DNA of 64,000 nt from Bradyrhizobium erythrophlei (GCF_900142985.1 NZ_LT670849.1:1426001-1490000), one strand, 5' to 3'. Shown: positions 34,044-42,772, counted from the stretch's first letter. The notes: generated by a model from the sequence alone, not told the origin. Program-made: numbers and translations.

Positions 34044-34796
34044 TCAAAGCACCTGCGACAGGAAGCGCTGCGTGCGCTCGTCGCGTGCCTCGGTGAAGAA
34101 GGTCGCCGGCGGGCCGTGCTCGACGATGACGCCATGATCGGTGAAATAGATGTGGTCGGCGACCTCGCGGGCAAATCCCATTTCGTGCGTGACCAGCATG
34201 CAGGTCATGCCTTCTTCCGCCAGTTCGCGGATCGTCACCAGCACCTCCTTCACCGTTTCCGGGTCAAGCGCCGCGGTGACTTCGTCAAACAGCATCACGT
34301 CGGGACGCATGGCGAGCGAGCGGGCGATGGCGACGCGTTGCTGCTGGCCGCCGGACAATTCGCCGGGATAGCTGTTCTCTTTTCCCGAAAGGCGCACCTT
34401 GGCGAGCAACGCCCTCGATCGCGCCTCGACGGCGCTGCGCTCCTGACGGAGCACGTGGATCGGCGCCATCATCACGTTCTCAAGCGCGGTCTTGTGCGGA
34501 AACAGATTGTACTGCTGAAACACCATCCCGACCTTGCGCCGCAGCGCGAGCTTGTCGAGCCTGGGGTCGGTGACGTCGATCCCCTCGACGTGAATGGTGC
34601 CCGATGTGATCGGCACCAGCGCGTTGATGCAGCGGATCAACGTCGACTTTCCCGAGCCGGAGGGGCCGATGATACAGATCACCTCGCCTTTGCGGACAGA
34701 GAAGGTGATGCCCTTGAGCACCTCGAAGGTGCCGAATGATTTCCGCACATCGGTGCACGTCACGATCGGTTGATCCGCGGTCCAGGCAGCTGTCAT
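34044..34796 (-). CDS. Amino-acid ABC transporter ATP-binding protein
   Basis: 250 aa GlnQ/HisP-type ATPase. The start at 34796 was chosen because homologues begin close to VTCTDVRKSFG; an upstream frame would overlap the permease gene. Walker A is GPSGSGKSTLIRC (about residues 48-60), Q-loop in FQQYNLFPHKT, signature LSGGQQQRVAIARSLA (about 147-162), Walker B VMLFDEVTAALDPE (about 166-179) and the switch His in VTHEMGFA. It powers uptake of an amino acid or related amine. It is the third gene of the transport operon, 10 bases after the second permease. Confidence 0.93.
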   Translation of the reverse strand: MTAAWTADQPIVTCTDVRKSFGTFEVLKGITFSVRKGEVICIIGPSGSGKSTLIRCINALVPITSGTIHVEGIDVTDPRLDKLALRRKVGMVFQQYNLFPHKTALENVMMAPIHVLRQERSAVEARSRALLAKVRLSGKENSYPGELSGGQQQRVAIARSLAMRPDVMLFDEVTAALDPETVKEVLVTIRELAEEGMTCMLVTHEMGFAREVADHIYFTDHGVIVEHGPPATFFTEARDERTQRFLSQVL

Positions 34797-34806
34797 GTTT
34801 CTTACC

Positions 34807-35652
34807 TCAACCGGTTTGGAAGCGCCGCTCGAGGCGGGCCGTCCACAGATTGATCGGATAGCAATAGAGAAAGAAGCAGAGCAGCGCGAAGCCATAGAGC
34901 GGCGCGAACAATTCGGGGCGTCCGCCCTCGGCCGCATGCACTTGTGCTGTGAGGGTCAGCATCTCGGAAACGCCGACGATCGAAGCCAGCACCGTCGACA
35001 TCGCGACGATGCAATAGATGTTCATCCAGGGCGGCAACATCCGCTTGATGCATTGCGGCAGGATGATGCGCCACATGATCTGGCGGCGGCTGAAGGCAAG
35101 CGCCTCGGCTGCCTCCCACTGGGTTGCGGGCACCGAGCGAACCGCGCCCCGCACCACCTCCGCGACATTGGCCATGACGGGAAGCGCAAACCCCGCCGTC
35201 GCCTTGACCCAGTCGGGAAAGGGAATGCGCAGGCCGAACACCGTGACCTGGAACGGCACCAGAAACATCACGAAGAACAAGAGCACCAGCCATGGCGCGT
35301 TCCGGAAAATTTGAGTCACGACCCAACTGACTTGCCGGATCACGCGCAGCTCGGACAACAGCCCGAGGCCAAGGCCAAGCCCCGCGATCGTTCCGAGCAG
35401 CATCGCCAGCGCCGAGATCAGGATGTTGAAGCCGAAACCCGTGAGCAGGAGCGGCGCCCATTTCACGATCACCTGCATGGTCGACAACGTCACCTTGCCG
35501 CCTTGCGCCGACGCGCTCGACACAAACAACAAGAAGCTAGCGCCCAGCAAGACACAGGACACCACGCCGGGCCGAAGCTGTCTCGGTTGCCGCTTCAGCC
35601 GAAACGGCAGCAGCACCGGCATGCGCGCGCTTGAGACCTTCGGCATCGTCAT
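34807..35652 (-). CDS. Amino-acid ABC transporter permease 2
   Basis: 281 aa HisMQ/GlnP-type permease with about five hydrophobic segments and the EAA loop EAAEALAFSRRQIMWRIILPQCIKRMLPPW (positions 35060-35150). The basic N-terminal extension of about 30 residues is longer than usual. The start overlaps the stop of the first permease by four bases (35649-35652), so both form the membrane heterodimer of one transporter. Confidence 0.92.
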   Translation of the reverse strand: MTMPKVSSARMPVLLPFRLKRQPRQLRPGVVSCVLLGASFLLFVSSASAQGGKVTLSTMQVIVKWAPLLLTGFGFNILISALAMLLGTIAGLGLGLGLLSELRVIRQVSWVVTQIFRNAPWLVLLFFVMFLVPFQVTVFGLRIPFPDWVKATAGFALPVMANVAEVVRGAVRSVPATQWEAAEALAFSRRQIMWRIILPQCIKRMLPPWMNIYCIVAMSTVLASIVGVSEMLTLTAQVHAAEGGRPELFAPLYGFALLCFFLYCYPINLWTARLERRFQTG

Positions 35653-36395
35653 CGGTGATAACCCGGAATATGCATCGCACGCTCCCAGCGCTGCATCAGC
35701 CAGACCAGCACGCCGACCAGCACGCCATAGGTCGCGAGCAGCAGGATCATCATCTCAAGCACGTTCTGCGATTCCGACCAGATTTGCTTCAGCGCATAGA
35801 GCGTCTCAGGCACCGCGATCGCATAAGCCAGTGTCGTGGTCTTCAAGAGATTGACCAGGTTGTTGTTTAGCGCCGGCAGGCAGACGCGGATCGCCAGCGG
35901 CAGAACGATATGACGGTAAGCCTTGAAGCGCTTGTAGCCGAGCGCTTCCGCGGCCTCGATGGTTGTCTTCGGCACGGCTTCGATGCCGGAACGAAAGATT
36001 TCGACATTGAAGGCAGCGGCAAACAGCGACAGCGAGATGATGGCCCATTGCACGTTGTTCAGCAGCGGCTCCCGCATTCCACTCGCCGTCTCGGTCGCCG
36101 GCAACATGGTGCCGAGGCCGAAATAGAAGAAAAACAGTTGAACCAGAGGCGGCGTGTTGCGGAATATCACGACGAAGCCGTTGACGAGACCACGCAACAG
36201 CCGCGACGGGCCGCTCTGGATCAGCGCACCGATGGCGCCGATCACGAGACTTAAAAGGATCGTGGTGACGCTGAGAAGCAGCGTCATTTTCAAACCGCTG
36301 ACGTAACGATTCCAGTCGTAGGCGTCATAGAAGACCGTGAAGTTCAGTCCGGTCGATTGATAGAGCTCCCTGAACCAGTCCGGAATGGCGTCCAT
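35649..36395 (-). CDS. Amino-acid ABC transporter permease 1
   Basis: 248 aa HisMQ-type permease. The helix/loop pattern is standard, with FRNTPPLVQLFFFYFGLG (about residues 85-102) and EAAEALGYKRFKAYRHIVLPLAIRVCLPAL (positions 35870-35960) as the ATPase-contacting loop. It is 30 bases downstream of the binding-protein gene. Together with the following three genes it makes a complete polar-amino-acid importer placed directly beside an N-methyl amino acid oxidase. Confidence 0.93.
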   Translation of the reverse strand: MDAIPDWFRELYQSTGLNFTVFYDAYDWNRYVSGLKMTLLLSVTTILLSLVIGAIGALIQSGPSRLLRGLVNGFVVIFRNTPPLVQLFFFYFGLGTMLPATETASGMREPLLNNVQWAIISLSLFAAAFNVEIFRSGIEAVPKTTIEAAEALGYKRFKAYRHIVLPLAIRVCLPALNNNLVNLLKTTTLAYAIAVPETLYALKQIWSESQNVLEMMILLLATYGVLVGVLVWLMQRWERAMHIPGYHR

Positions 36396-36425
36396 CGCGC
36401 GACCTCTCGCCCTAGAGGCCCAGCT

Positions 36426-37241
36426 CTACTTGGCGCCTTTATATTTCTCATGCATCGATTGCGAGTATTCCGTCGGCTGGACGCCCCACTTTTTCTCCTC
36501 GTCGACGATGAAGCCGGTCTTCATCCAGTCCTTCGTGGTGTCTTCCAGCATCGTTTGCAGACTGGCGTTGCCGAGCGCGACCGCCATCATCCAGGGCGCT
36601 TCGAGGATGCCCTTGAGCGGCAGCGCGTAGTCATCCTTCCACTCGTCGTCGAGCAGCTTGCCCTGCAAAAAAGTCTGATCGTAGACATAGCCGATGCAGT
36701 TGCCCTGCTTCATGGCATAAAGCGGCTTTTCCGAGCCATCGAATGAAACGATCTCCGGACCGTATTGCCGCGCGACGTCCTTGTTGTACCAGGCGCCGGA
36801 CGTCGCACAGACCGCCTTGCCCTTCAGTTCGCTCCAATCCTTGATGCCGGCCTTCTTGTTGAGCAGGATGTTGACATAGTCGGCGTAATAAAGCGGCTCG
36901 ATGGCCTGCACGACGCGGCGACGCTCGGGCTTGTCCGACATGGTCGCGATCAGCATGTCGATCTTGCCCTGTTGCAGGAATTCGATGCGGTTGGAGGCAG
37001 CAACCGGTACGAGCTCGATCTTCACCCCTAACCGCTTGGCGACGTCACCGGCGAGATCCGGCTCGAGCCCCACGATATTGCCTTGCGGATCGCGGAAGCC
37101 GAACGGCTTGTAGTCGGCCTTGACGCCGACGATCAGCGTTCCCCGCTGCTTGATGGCATCGACGCCATCGGCGGCCTGCGCGCTCGCGAGCGACAGGACG
37201 CTCAAGATGCCGATGATCGGAAGGCGGATGATAGTTCGCAT
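36426..37241 (-). CDS. Amino-acid ABC transporter substrate-binding protein
   Basis: 271 aa periplasmic cluster-3 binding protein. Signal peptide to about residue 23 (...SAQA), then the family start GVDAIKQRGTLIVGVKADYKPFGFRD (positions 37100-37175), GLEPDLAGDVAKRLGV and the RRRVVQAIEPLYYADYV segment. GAGGTCCC gives the ribosome binding site. First gene of the operon with two permeases and the ATPase, 24 bases downstream of solA-like oxidase gene on the same strand, so the imported ligand may be the oxidase substrate, e.g. sarcosine or another N-methylated amino acid. Confidence 0.92.
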   Translation of the reverse strand: MRTIIRLPIIGILSVLSLASAQAADGVDAIKQRGTLIVGVKADYKPFGFRDPQGNIVGLEPDLAGDVAKRLGVKIELVPVAASNRIEFLQQGKIDMLIATMSDKPERRRVVQAIEPLYYADYVNILLNKKAGIKDWSELKGKAVCATSGAWYNKDVARQYGPEIVSFDGSEKPLYAMKQGNCIGYVYDQTFLQGKLLDDEWKDDYALPLKGILEAPWMMAVALGNASLQTMLEDTTKDWMKTGFIVDEEKKWGVQPTEYSQSMHEKYKGAK

Positions 37242-37265
37242 GGGACCTCGCCTCTTGATTTCGAA

Positions 37266-38432
37266 TTATTCAAATCGCGCGACCGAAAAGCCGGTCAAAT
37301 CGACCTGCCGTTGTCCGCCGGTCAATCGCTCGGCAACGGCTTCGCCGATACCGGCCGAGTGCTTGAAGCCGTGGCCCGAGCATGCCGAAACCACGAACAC
37401 GTGGTCAAGACGCGGGTGGCGATCGATGATGAACCCCCGATCGGGCGTGATCGTGTACAGACAGGCGGCCGCCTGACTGACGCGAGCTGTAGCGCCCGCC
37501 AGCCGGCCCTTGACGTGCTTTCGGTACATCGCGTCCGACTCGGCAGGGTCGACCTCGCGGTTGACGGTATCCGCGGTGGTCTGTGTCTCGTATTGCTCGG
37601 TCGCGATCTTGATGCTGCGATCACCGCGAAGCGGCGGAAAGCCGTAGAAATAGTCGACATCCGTCGCGCCATGCATCCAGATGAAGGCCGGCGCACCAGG
37701 GCCGTAAGCGGCGAGATCGTCGAGTTCGTACCAGTGAAGCACCTGACGATTGACCGTGAGCAGGCGATCGAAGGGCGCGCCCAACAAAGGCGCGGTCCAG
37801 CCACCCGCCGTGACCACGGCCTGCCGCGCCTCGATCACGCCGGCGGAAGTCTCGAGGCGAACCGTACCGCGCTCGGTGATGGAAAGGACCTCGACGCCGG
37901 TGCGTATCTCTGCACCCAACTGCGCGGCGCGGCTCAATTGCGCCGAGATGCAACGTTCCGGAAAGACATAGCCGCCACCGGGTTCGAAGTAAGCCTTCTC
38001 GGTGCCTGCGAGGCCCAGGAACTGCGGAAAACGACGACCGACCTCGACGCCGTCAATCGTCTCGTGCGCGATGCCGAATTCCCGCGCCACCTGGATCGAG
38101 CGTGCGACAAAGTCCGGCTTGCCGTGGTGCGAGGTTGGGCCGGAGCCTGGCCCCATGACCAGGACGCCGCAAGCGTTCAGCAGCTTCTCTCCGGTTTCGG
38201 CTTCGAGCTCGCGCCAGATCCGATGCGAATTGAGAACCAGCGGCGCGTAGTCGCCGCCCTCGCCGACCGCCTGCCGCGTGATCCGGGTTTCGCCATGACT
38301 CGACCCCATCCGGTGCGGGGGCGCAAAGCGATCAATTCCGATGACGTCCACGCCGCGCTTGGCCAAGTGATAAAGGACCGCGCTGCCCATGGCGCCGAGA
38401 CCGACGACGACGAAATTGGCTTGTTCAGTCAT
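37266..38432 (-). CDS. Sarcosine / N-methyl-L-amino acid oxidase (MSOX/SolA-like)
   Basis: 388 aa flavoprotein that demethylates a secondary amine, giving formaldehyde, the free amino acid and hydrogen peroxide. It has the dinucleotide fold FVVVGLGAMGSAVLYHLAKRG at the N-terminus, the MSOX signature RMGSSHGETRITR (about residues 41-53), and AACLYTITPD, whose Cys near 324 is the covalent flavin attachment site in monomeric sarcosine oxidases, followed by CSGHGFKHSAGIG (about 351-363). Co-directional with an amino-acid ABC importer and divergent from a LysR gene, so it looks like one catabolic unit. N-methyltryptophan, sarcosine or pipecolate are all possible substrates. Confidence 0.87.
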   Translation of the reverse strand: MTEQANFVVVGLGAMGSAVLYHLAKRGVDVIGIDRFAPPHRMGSSHGETRITRQAVGEGGDYAPLVLNSHRIWRELEAETGEKLLNACGVLVMGPGSGPTSHHGKPDFVARSIQVAREFGIAHETIDGVEVGRRFPQFLGLAGTEKAYFEPGGGYVFPERCISAQLSRAAQLGAEIRTGVEVLSITERGTVRLETSAGVIEARQAVVTAGGWTAPLLGAPFDRLLTVNRQVLHWYELDDLAAYGPGAPAFIWMHGATDVDYFYGFPPLRGDRSIKIATEQYETQTTADTVNREVDPAESDAMYRKHVKGRLAGATARVSQAAACLYTITPDRGFIIDRHPRLDHVFVVSACSGHGFKHSAGIGEAVAERLTGGQRQVDLTGFSVARFE

Positions 38433-38476
38433 GGATGGCGGCCCTGCTCAATCGATGGACATGAATTGGAATTGAC

Positions 38477-38519
38477 CAGAAGTGGCAAATTCGACAAGAT
38501 TTTTGTCACTTCTGAAGTG
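38477..38519. promoter_or_regulatory. Candidate LysR operator, solA-like/LysR divergent promoter
   Basis: CAGAAGTG (38477-38484) is repeated inverted as CACTTCTG (38507-38514), and the latter overlaps the tighter dyad CACTTC-T-GAAGTG (38507-38519). Three copies of one half-site with 30-base spacing, between divergent promoters, are what a LysR recognition plus activation site looks like. Confidence 0.55.
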
Positions 38520-38561
38520 AAATTAATGATCAAAGTGAATTTCGCTTAAGTTGAGGCGCCC

Positions 38562-39518
38562 ATGACCGATCAGCTGGACCTCCGAAGCTTGCAGATCGTC
38601 GCAGCCGTGGCCGAGACGGGCAGCATGCTGGAAGCCTCCCAGCGCTACGGGATTACGCAATCGGCGGTGTCCCAGGCGGTTCGTCGCGCGGAGGCCGCCA
38701 CGGGCGTCACGCTGCTGGATCGAAGCCGGCGGCCGCTCAAGGCGACGAGAGCCGGCCGCATCCTCGCCAACCGTTTTCACGACATCAATCGCGACTTCGG
38801 CAGCCTGCTTGACGCGCTGCGCGCCGCCGCGATGTTACCGGAGCGGGTCGACCTGCGCCTTGGTCTTGTCGATTCCTACGCCGGAACGGTGGGTGCCCAC
38901 CTGGTCAAGGAACTCGCGACCGGTTCGATGGCGCTGAGCCTGACGGCATGGTCGGGCCTCGCCGGCTCGCATGCCGAAGCTCTGGTGCGTCACACGATCG
39001 ATGCCGCGATCACCTGTGATGCGATGGAGGATCTGGACGACATCGAACGGATTCCGTTTTACCGCGAGCCTTATTTGCTCGTCGCTCCGCGCAACCTTGC
39101 CGCCGAACTCGGCGAGCTGGAGCTCGGAAAGATCCTCGAGCGCTGTCGCCTGGTGCGACATAGCGAGCGCTCCTATGTTGGCGCCCAGGTCGAGCGGCAT
39201 CTCAATCGGCTGGCGATTCGTGCGCCGCGCGCTTTCGAGTTCGACACGTCCGACAGCCTGATTGCGATGGTCTCGATCGGCATGGGGGTGGCCATCACCA
39301 CGCCGCTCTGCCTGCTTCAAGGAATAGCGCACGCGGCAAACGTCGCCGTGCTGCCGCTGCCCGGCCCCGGCTTCTCCCGCGAACTTTTGCTGGTCACGCG
39401 CCGGGGCGACCTGTCCTCGCTCGCGCCTCGGATTGCCGACATTGCGCGCAGCACGATCTCGGCGCAGGCCATGCCCCGCATTTCAACGCTCGTGCCGTGG
39501 TTCACGGCGGCGAGTTGA
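38562..39518 (+). CDS. LysR-family regulator of the oxidase/transporter unit
   Basis: 318 aa. HTH: LQIVAAVAETGSMLEASQRYGITQSAVSQAV in the first 45 residues (positions 38585-38680) with RRAEAATGVTLLDRSRRPLK following; the effector domain occupies about residues 95-300. GAGGCGCCC precedes the ATG. Divergent from the sarcosine-oxidase-like gene with a 129-base gap containing a clear dyad, so it probably activates that gene and the downstream ABC operon. Ligand unknown. Confidence 0.92.
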   Translation: MTDQLDLRSLQIVAAVAETGSMLEASQRYGITQSAVSQAVRRAEAATGVTLLDRSRRPLKATRAGRILANRFHDINRDFGSLLDALRAAAMLPERVDLRLGLVDSYAGTVGAHLVKELATGSMALSLTAWSGLAGSHAEALVRHTIDAAITCDAMEDLDDIERIPFYREPYLLVAPRNLAAELGELELGKILERCRLVRHSERSYVGAQVERHLNRLAIRAPRAFEFDTSDSLIAMVSIGMGVAITTPLCLLQGIAHAANVAVLPLPGPGFSRELLLVTRRGDLSSLAPRIADIARSTISAQAMPRISTLVPWFTAAS

Positions 39519-39533
39519 GGCTGGCCGCCTCAG

Positions 39534-40004
39534 CTAAAAGTCGAGCGGCGCCCCGTCGACGACTTCCTTCATGACGAAGAAGGTGCGGGTTTGCCGGACG
39601 CCGGGAAGCGCAAGCAATTGCTCGCCATGCAGTCGTCTGAAATCGGCGATGTCTTTCACGCGGATCTTGAGAAAGAAGTCGAAGTCACCGGCCACCAGGT
39701 GGCAATCGAGCACAAACGTCAACTTCCTGACCGCCGCTTCAAAAGCGGAAAAACTCTCCTGGGTCGAACGATCGAGCACCACGCCGACGATGACGAGCGT
39801 CCCGCGATCGACCTTGGCCGGAGATACTTCGGCGCGCACAGAGCGGATGAAGCCTTCGTCGAACAGCCGCTGGGTCCGCCGGTGGCATGTGGCGGGGCTG
39901 ATGCTGACCGCCTTGGCCAGTTCGGCGTTGGTCATCCGCCCGTTGCGTTGCAGACGGCGCAGGATGCGCTGGTCGATCCGATCGAGCTCGGAAGATTCTT
40001 TCAT
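39534..40004 (-). CDS. acdR: Lrp/AsnC-family regulator of acdS
   Basis: 156 aa, started at 40004 (MKESSELDRIDQRILRRLQ), since Lrp proteins begin just before this segment; the frame continues upstream but would overlap the acdS promoter region. The HTH is NAELAKAVSISPATCHRRTQRL (about residues 25-46) and the RAM effector domain follows, with GTLVIVGVVLDRSTQ and HLVAGDFDFFLKIRVKD. In rhizobia and pseudomonads an Lrp-type gene (acdR, called lrpL in rhizobia) is divergently transcribed from acdS and activates it in the presence of ACC. The arrangement here is the same. Confidence 0.87.
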   Translation of the reverse strand: MKESSELDRIDQRILRRLQRNGRMTNAELAKAVSISPATCHRRTQRLFDEGFIRSVRAEVSPAKVDRGTLVIVGVVLDRSTQESFSAFEAAVRKLTFVLDCHLVAGDFDFFLKIRVKDIADFRRLHGEQLLALPGVRQTRTFFVMKEVVDGAPLDF

Positions 40005-40146
40005 ACTATGGCTTATTTTTCGAAGTAATGAACTACCATCATCTCTTTCATAGAGCATCCGGCTTAAAATCTGAAGAAAATTCGAGAGCACCTTTTCCGT
40101 GATTTTGGCTACATCTTCGCCACCGTTTACCTCCGCGGAGATCGAC
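40005..40146. promoter_or_regulatory. acdR-acdS divergent control region
   Basis: 142-base intergenic region, AT-rich from about 40008 to 40085 (GGCTTATTTTTCGAAGTAATG; later CTTAAAATCTGAAGAAAATTCGAGAG). TTCGAA and near-repeats TTCGA-A/G occur at 40018-40025 and 40085-40095, possible Lrp-type half-sites. The acdS ribosome binding site is GGAG at 40137-40140. Confidence 0.5.
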
Positions 40147-41166
40147 ATGCTCAGGCTCGACAAGTTCGAACGCTATTCCTTGACCTTCGGCCCTACGCCG
40201 ATCGAGTACCTGCCGCGCCTGACCGAAGCGCTCGGCGGAAGGGTGCAGATCTACGCCAAGCGCGACGACTGCAATTCGGGCCTTGCGATGGGCGGCAACA
40301 AGCTGCGCAAGCTCGAATACATCGTTCCCGACGCGATCGCTTCAAACGCCGATACGCTGGTCTCGATCGGCGGCGTTCAGTCGAACCACACGCGCATGGT
40401 TGCGGCGACCGCGGCCAAGATCGGCATGAAATGCGTCGTCATCCAGGAAAGCTGGGTGCCGCATGAAGACGCGGTGTACGACCGCGTCGGCAATATTCTG
40501 ATGACGCGATTGATGGGCGCCGAGAGCCGGATCGTCGAGGACGGATTCGACATCGGGATCCGCAAGAGCTGGGAAGACGCGATTCAGTCGGTGAAGGACG
40601 CCGGCGGCAAGCCCTACGGCATCCCGGCCGGCGCGTCCGTGCACAAATATGGCGGCCTCGGCTATGTCGGCTTCGCCGAAGAGGTTCGCGCCCAGGAAAA
40701 GCAGATGGGCATCACCTTCGACTACATCATCGTCTGCGTCGTCACCGGCTCGACCCAAGCGGGCATGATCGTCGGCTTTGCCGCGGATGATCGCGCACAC
40801 CGCGTGATCGGCATCGATGCCTCCGGCACGCCGGCGCAGACGCGCGCGCAGGTGCGCGAAATCGTCGATGGCACCGCCGAACTGGTCGAACTCGGGCGCA
40901 AGGTGCGCGACGACGAGATCGTCATCCTCGAAGACTACGCCTATCCGGCCTATGGCGTGCCGAGCAAGGAAACCAGCGATGCGATCCGCCTCGCGGCGCG
41001 GACCGAGGCCATGATTACGGACCCCGTCTACGAGGGCAAATCCATGCAGGGCATGATCGATCTGGTCAGGAAGGGTTTCTTTCCGGATGGGGCCAAGGTG
41101 CTCTATGCCCATCTTGGCGGCGCGCCGGCGCTCAACGGCTACAGTTACACGTATCGGAACGGGTAA
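40147..41166 (+). CDS. acdS: 1-aminocyclopropane-1-carboxylate deaminase
   Basis: 339 aa PLP enzyme (fold type II) that splits ACC, the ethylene precursor of plants, to 2-oxobutyrate and ammonia. The start at 40147 has GGAG ATCGAC before it. Seen: [19 protein letters not shown] at the N-terminus, PLP lysine in [10 protein letters not shown] (about residue 51), [16 protein letters not shown] with the catalytic Ser (about 78), and [13 protein letters not shown], whose Tyr-Glu pair (about 295-296) together with the Leu in [10 protein letters not shown] separates true ACC deaminases from D-cysteine desulfhydrases. All key residues are present. It lowers plant ethylene and so is a plant-association marker. 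Confidence 0.93.
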   Translation: MLRLDKFERYSLTFGPTPIEYLPRLTEALGGRVQIYAKRDDCNSGLAMGGNKLRKLEYIVPDAIASNADTLVSIGGVQSNHTRMVAATAAKIGMKCVVIQESWVPHEDAVYDRVGNILMTRLMGAESRIVEDGFDIGIRKSWEDAIQSVKDAGGKPYGIPAGASVHKYGGLGYVGFAEEVRAQEKQMGITFDYIIVCVVTGSTQAGMIVGFAADDRAHRVIGIDASGTPAQTRAQVREIVDGTAELVELGRKVRDDEIVILEDYAYPAYGVPSKETSDAIRLAARTEAMITDPVYEGKSMQGMIDLVRKGFFPDGAKVLYAHLGGAPALNGYSYTYRNG

Positions 41167-41181
41167 GGCGTCGACCGCGCC

Positions 41182-42324
41182 TCAAACCAGTTCCAGATCG
41201 GCGAGCGGTTCGTTCCACGCATCGTAGCCATAGACCCAATCCGGATTGGTCGGGCCTTTGAGCCAGGTATTGGTGCGGGAACTGAGCTGAACGCGCGAGG
41301 TGCGCTGCTTTCGGGTGGCCTCGAAACGCCGGAACGCGTTCGCCGCGCCGTCGCGATCGACCCCTTTGAGACAACGCGACAGGATGGCCGCATCCTCGAT
41401 CGCCATGGCCGCGCCTTGCGCCATATAGGGCGTCATCGGATGGCAGGCGTCGCCGAGCAGCGTCACGTTGCCATCGCACCAGCGCGACAGCGGATCGCGA
41501 TCGACCAGCGCCCATTTGTGCACCGACGGGCACGACTCCAGCACATGGCGCACCTGCGGATGAAAATCGGCAAAGGCATTTCGAAGCTCGCGCACGTCGC
41601 CCATCGCCGACCACGATTCGACCGTGAAGCCGGGTTCGGGCTGGCTGGTCACGAAATAGACCTCGCTGCGGTCCGGCTTCACATAATAAATGACGATGTG
41701 GCGATCCGGCCCCCACCATTTGGTGCAATCGTCGATCTGATATCCGTTCAGAAGCGATGCCGGATACACCGTGCGGTAGGCGATGCGGCCGGTGAAGTTC
41801 GGCTCCTGGCGGCCGAACAGTTCGTCCTTCACAAAGGAATGCACGCCGTCCGCCGCCACCACCGCATCCACGATCGTTGTCACCCCGTTTGCAAATGTCA
41901 GCCTGACGCCGCGATCGGCTTGCTGCTCGATCCCGACCAGCTTGTGGCCGAGGCGAAGGCATTCGGCCGGCACGGCGCTGGCGAGCGCTGAGTGCAGATC
42001 GCCGCGGTGGCCGAGCAGATAGGGCGCGCCGTATTTGTCTTCGGCCACCGGGCCGAAGATCATGTCAAACCGGATCTCGCCCGTATCGTATTCCCGGTTA
42101 TTCCATGAGCGCGGGTAGAAGGCTTCGCGGCGAAGCATCGGCTCCAGGCCCCACTCGCGCAGCACCTTCACGGCATTGCAGCCGATCTGGATGCCGGCGC
42201 CGAGGCGAGCGAATTTGGTGGCCTGCTCGTAGACCGTCACATCCAGGCCGGCGCGCGTGAGCCCTGCGGCGACGGCAAGGCCGCCCATCCCTGCACCAAT
42301 CACGGCGACCGACATCCTGCTCAT
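41182..42324 (-). CDS. FAD-dependent aromatic monooxygenase, 6-hydroxynicotinate 3-monooxygenase-like
   Basis: 380 aa class A flavin monooxygenase. FAD motif VIGAGMGGLAVAAGL (about residues 8-22), GADG-type motif ADGVHSFVKDEL (about 158-169) and GDACHPMTPYMAQGAAMAIEDA (about 293-314). Several blocks match NicC closely: RLGAGIQIGCN, GHRGDLHSAL, CTKWWGPDRHIVIYYV and NTWLKGPTNPDWVYGYD near the C-terminus. The His that NicC has after GAGI is Gln here (Gln46), while the Tyr of the VIYY segment is kept, so the ring hydroxylated may be different. It converges on acdS (15 bases apart), and has no nic genes beside it. Confidence 0.82.
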   Translation of the reverse strand: MSRMSVAVIGAGMGGLAVAAGLTRAGLDVTVYEQATKFARLGAGIQIGCNAVKVLREWGLEPMLRREAFYPRSWNNREYDTGEIRFDMIFGPVAEDKYGAPYLLGHRGDLHSALASAVPAECLRLGHKLVGIEQQADRGVRLTFANGVTTIVDAVVAADGVHSFVKDELFGRQEPNFTGRIAYRTVYPASLLNGYQIDDCTKWWGPDRHIVIYYVKPDRSEVYFVTSQPEPGFTVESWSAMGDVRELRNAFADFHPQVRHVLESCPSVHKWALVDRDPLSRWCDGNVTLLGDACHPMTPYMAQGAAMAIEDAAILSRCLKGVDRDGAANAFRRFEATRKQRTSRVQLSSRTNTWLKGPTNPDWVYGYDAWNEPLADLELV

Positions 42325-42479
42325 CGTTGCAACCCGTCCTCTGTAGTGGTCATGACCGCACAGCCACGCTGGCCTTGGACCATGCTGGCCTTGGACGGTT
42401 TTCGTGGAACGACATCATCGTCGCAACCGAGTAATTCTCACCGGCCGTGACTAATTCTCACGAACGCACCGCAGCAGAA

Positions 42480-42555
42480 CTAGTGGTCCGATTCTAACAT
42501 TCGCCCCCCTTCGCGGCGGGCACCTTTGCGAAGGTTAGAATCAAAGGACCACTAG
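42480..42555. repeat. CTAG-tipped palindrome a
   Basis: 76-base palindrome with arms CTAGTGGTCC (42480-42489) / GGACCACTAG (42546-42555) and GATTCTAAC (42490-42498) / GTTAGAATC (42534-42542), then ATTCGC / GCGAA-type inner pairing around a G/C-rich loop. Same size and CTAG tips as the palindrome at 2573-2647, but different arm sequence. Confidence 0.88.
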
Positions 42556-42568
42556 CAAATATAAGCTT

Positions 42569-42647
42569 CTAGTGGAGTTTCGGATTTGACATTCGCTCGA
42601 CGAACCTGCGGCTTGATGGATAGCGAATGTCAAATCCACTCCACTAG
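42569..42647. repeat. CTAG-tipped palindrome b
   Basis: 79-base palindrome with arms CTAGTGGAG (42569-42577) / CTCCACTAG (42639-42647) and a 16-base perfect inner arm (42582-42597 with 42622-42637). It begins 14 bases after palindrome a. The rest of the 448-base gap 42325-42772 holds no gene I can support. Confidence 0.9.
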
Positions 42648-42772
42648 CTGTGAGTTCTCCTCACGCTGCCTGATCTTAACTCGTTTGCACCGGCAGCCCG
42701 GGCCATTCAATTCTAGGAGCCAATGACGCGCTGGTTCGAGCCAGCCGAACCGGGCGGGAGACACACCACGAT

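Noticed and set aside
37083..38549. 488-codon open frame on the plus strand
   Set aside because: Antisense to the sarcosine-oxidase-like gene, which has flavin motifs and the covalent-flavin Cys; the plus-strand product is domain-free.
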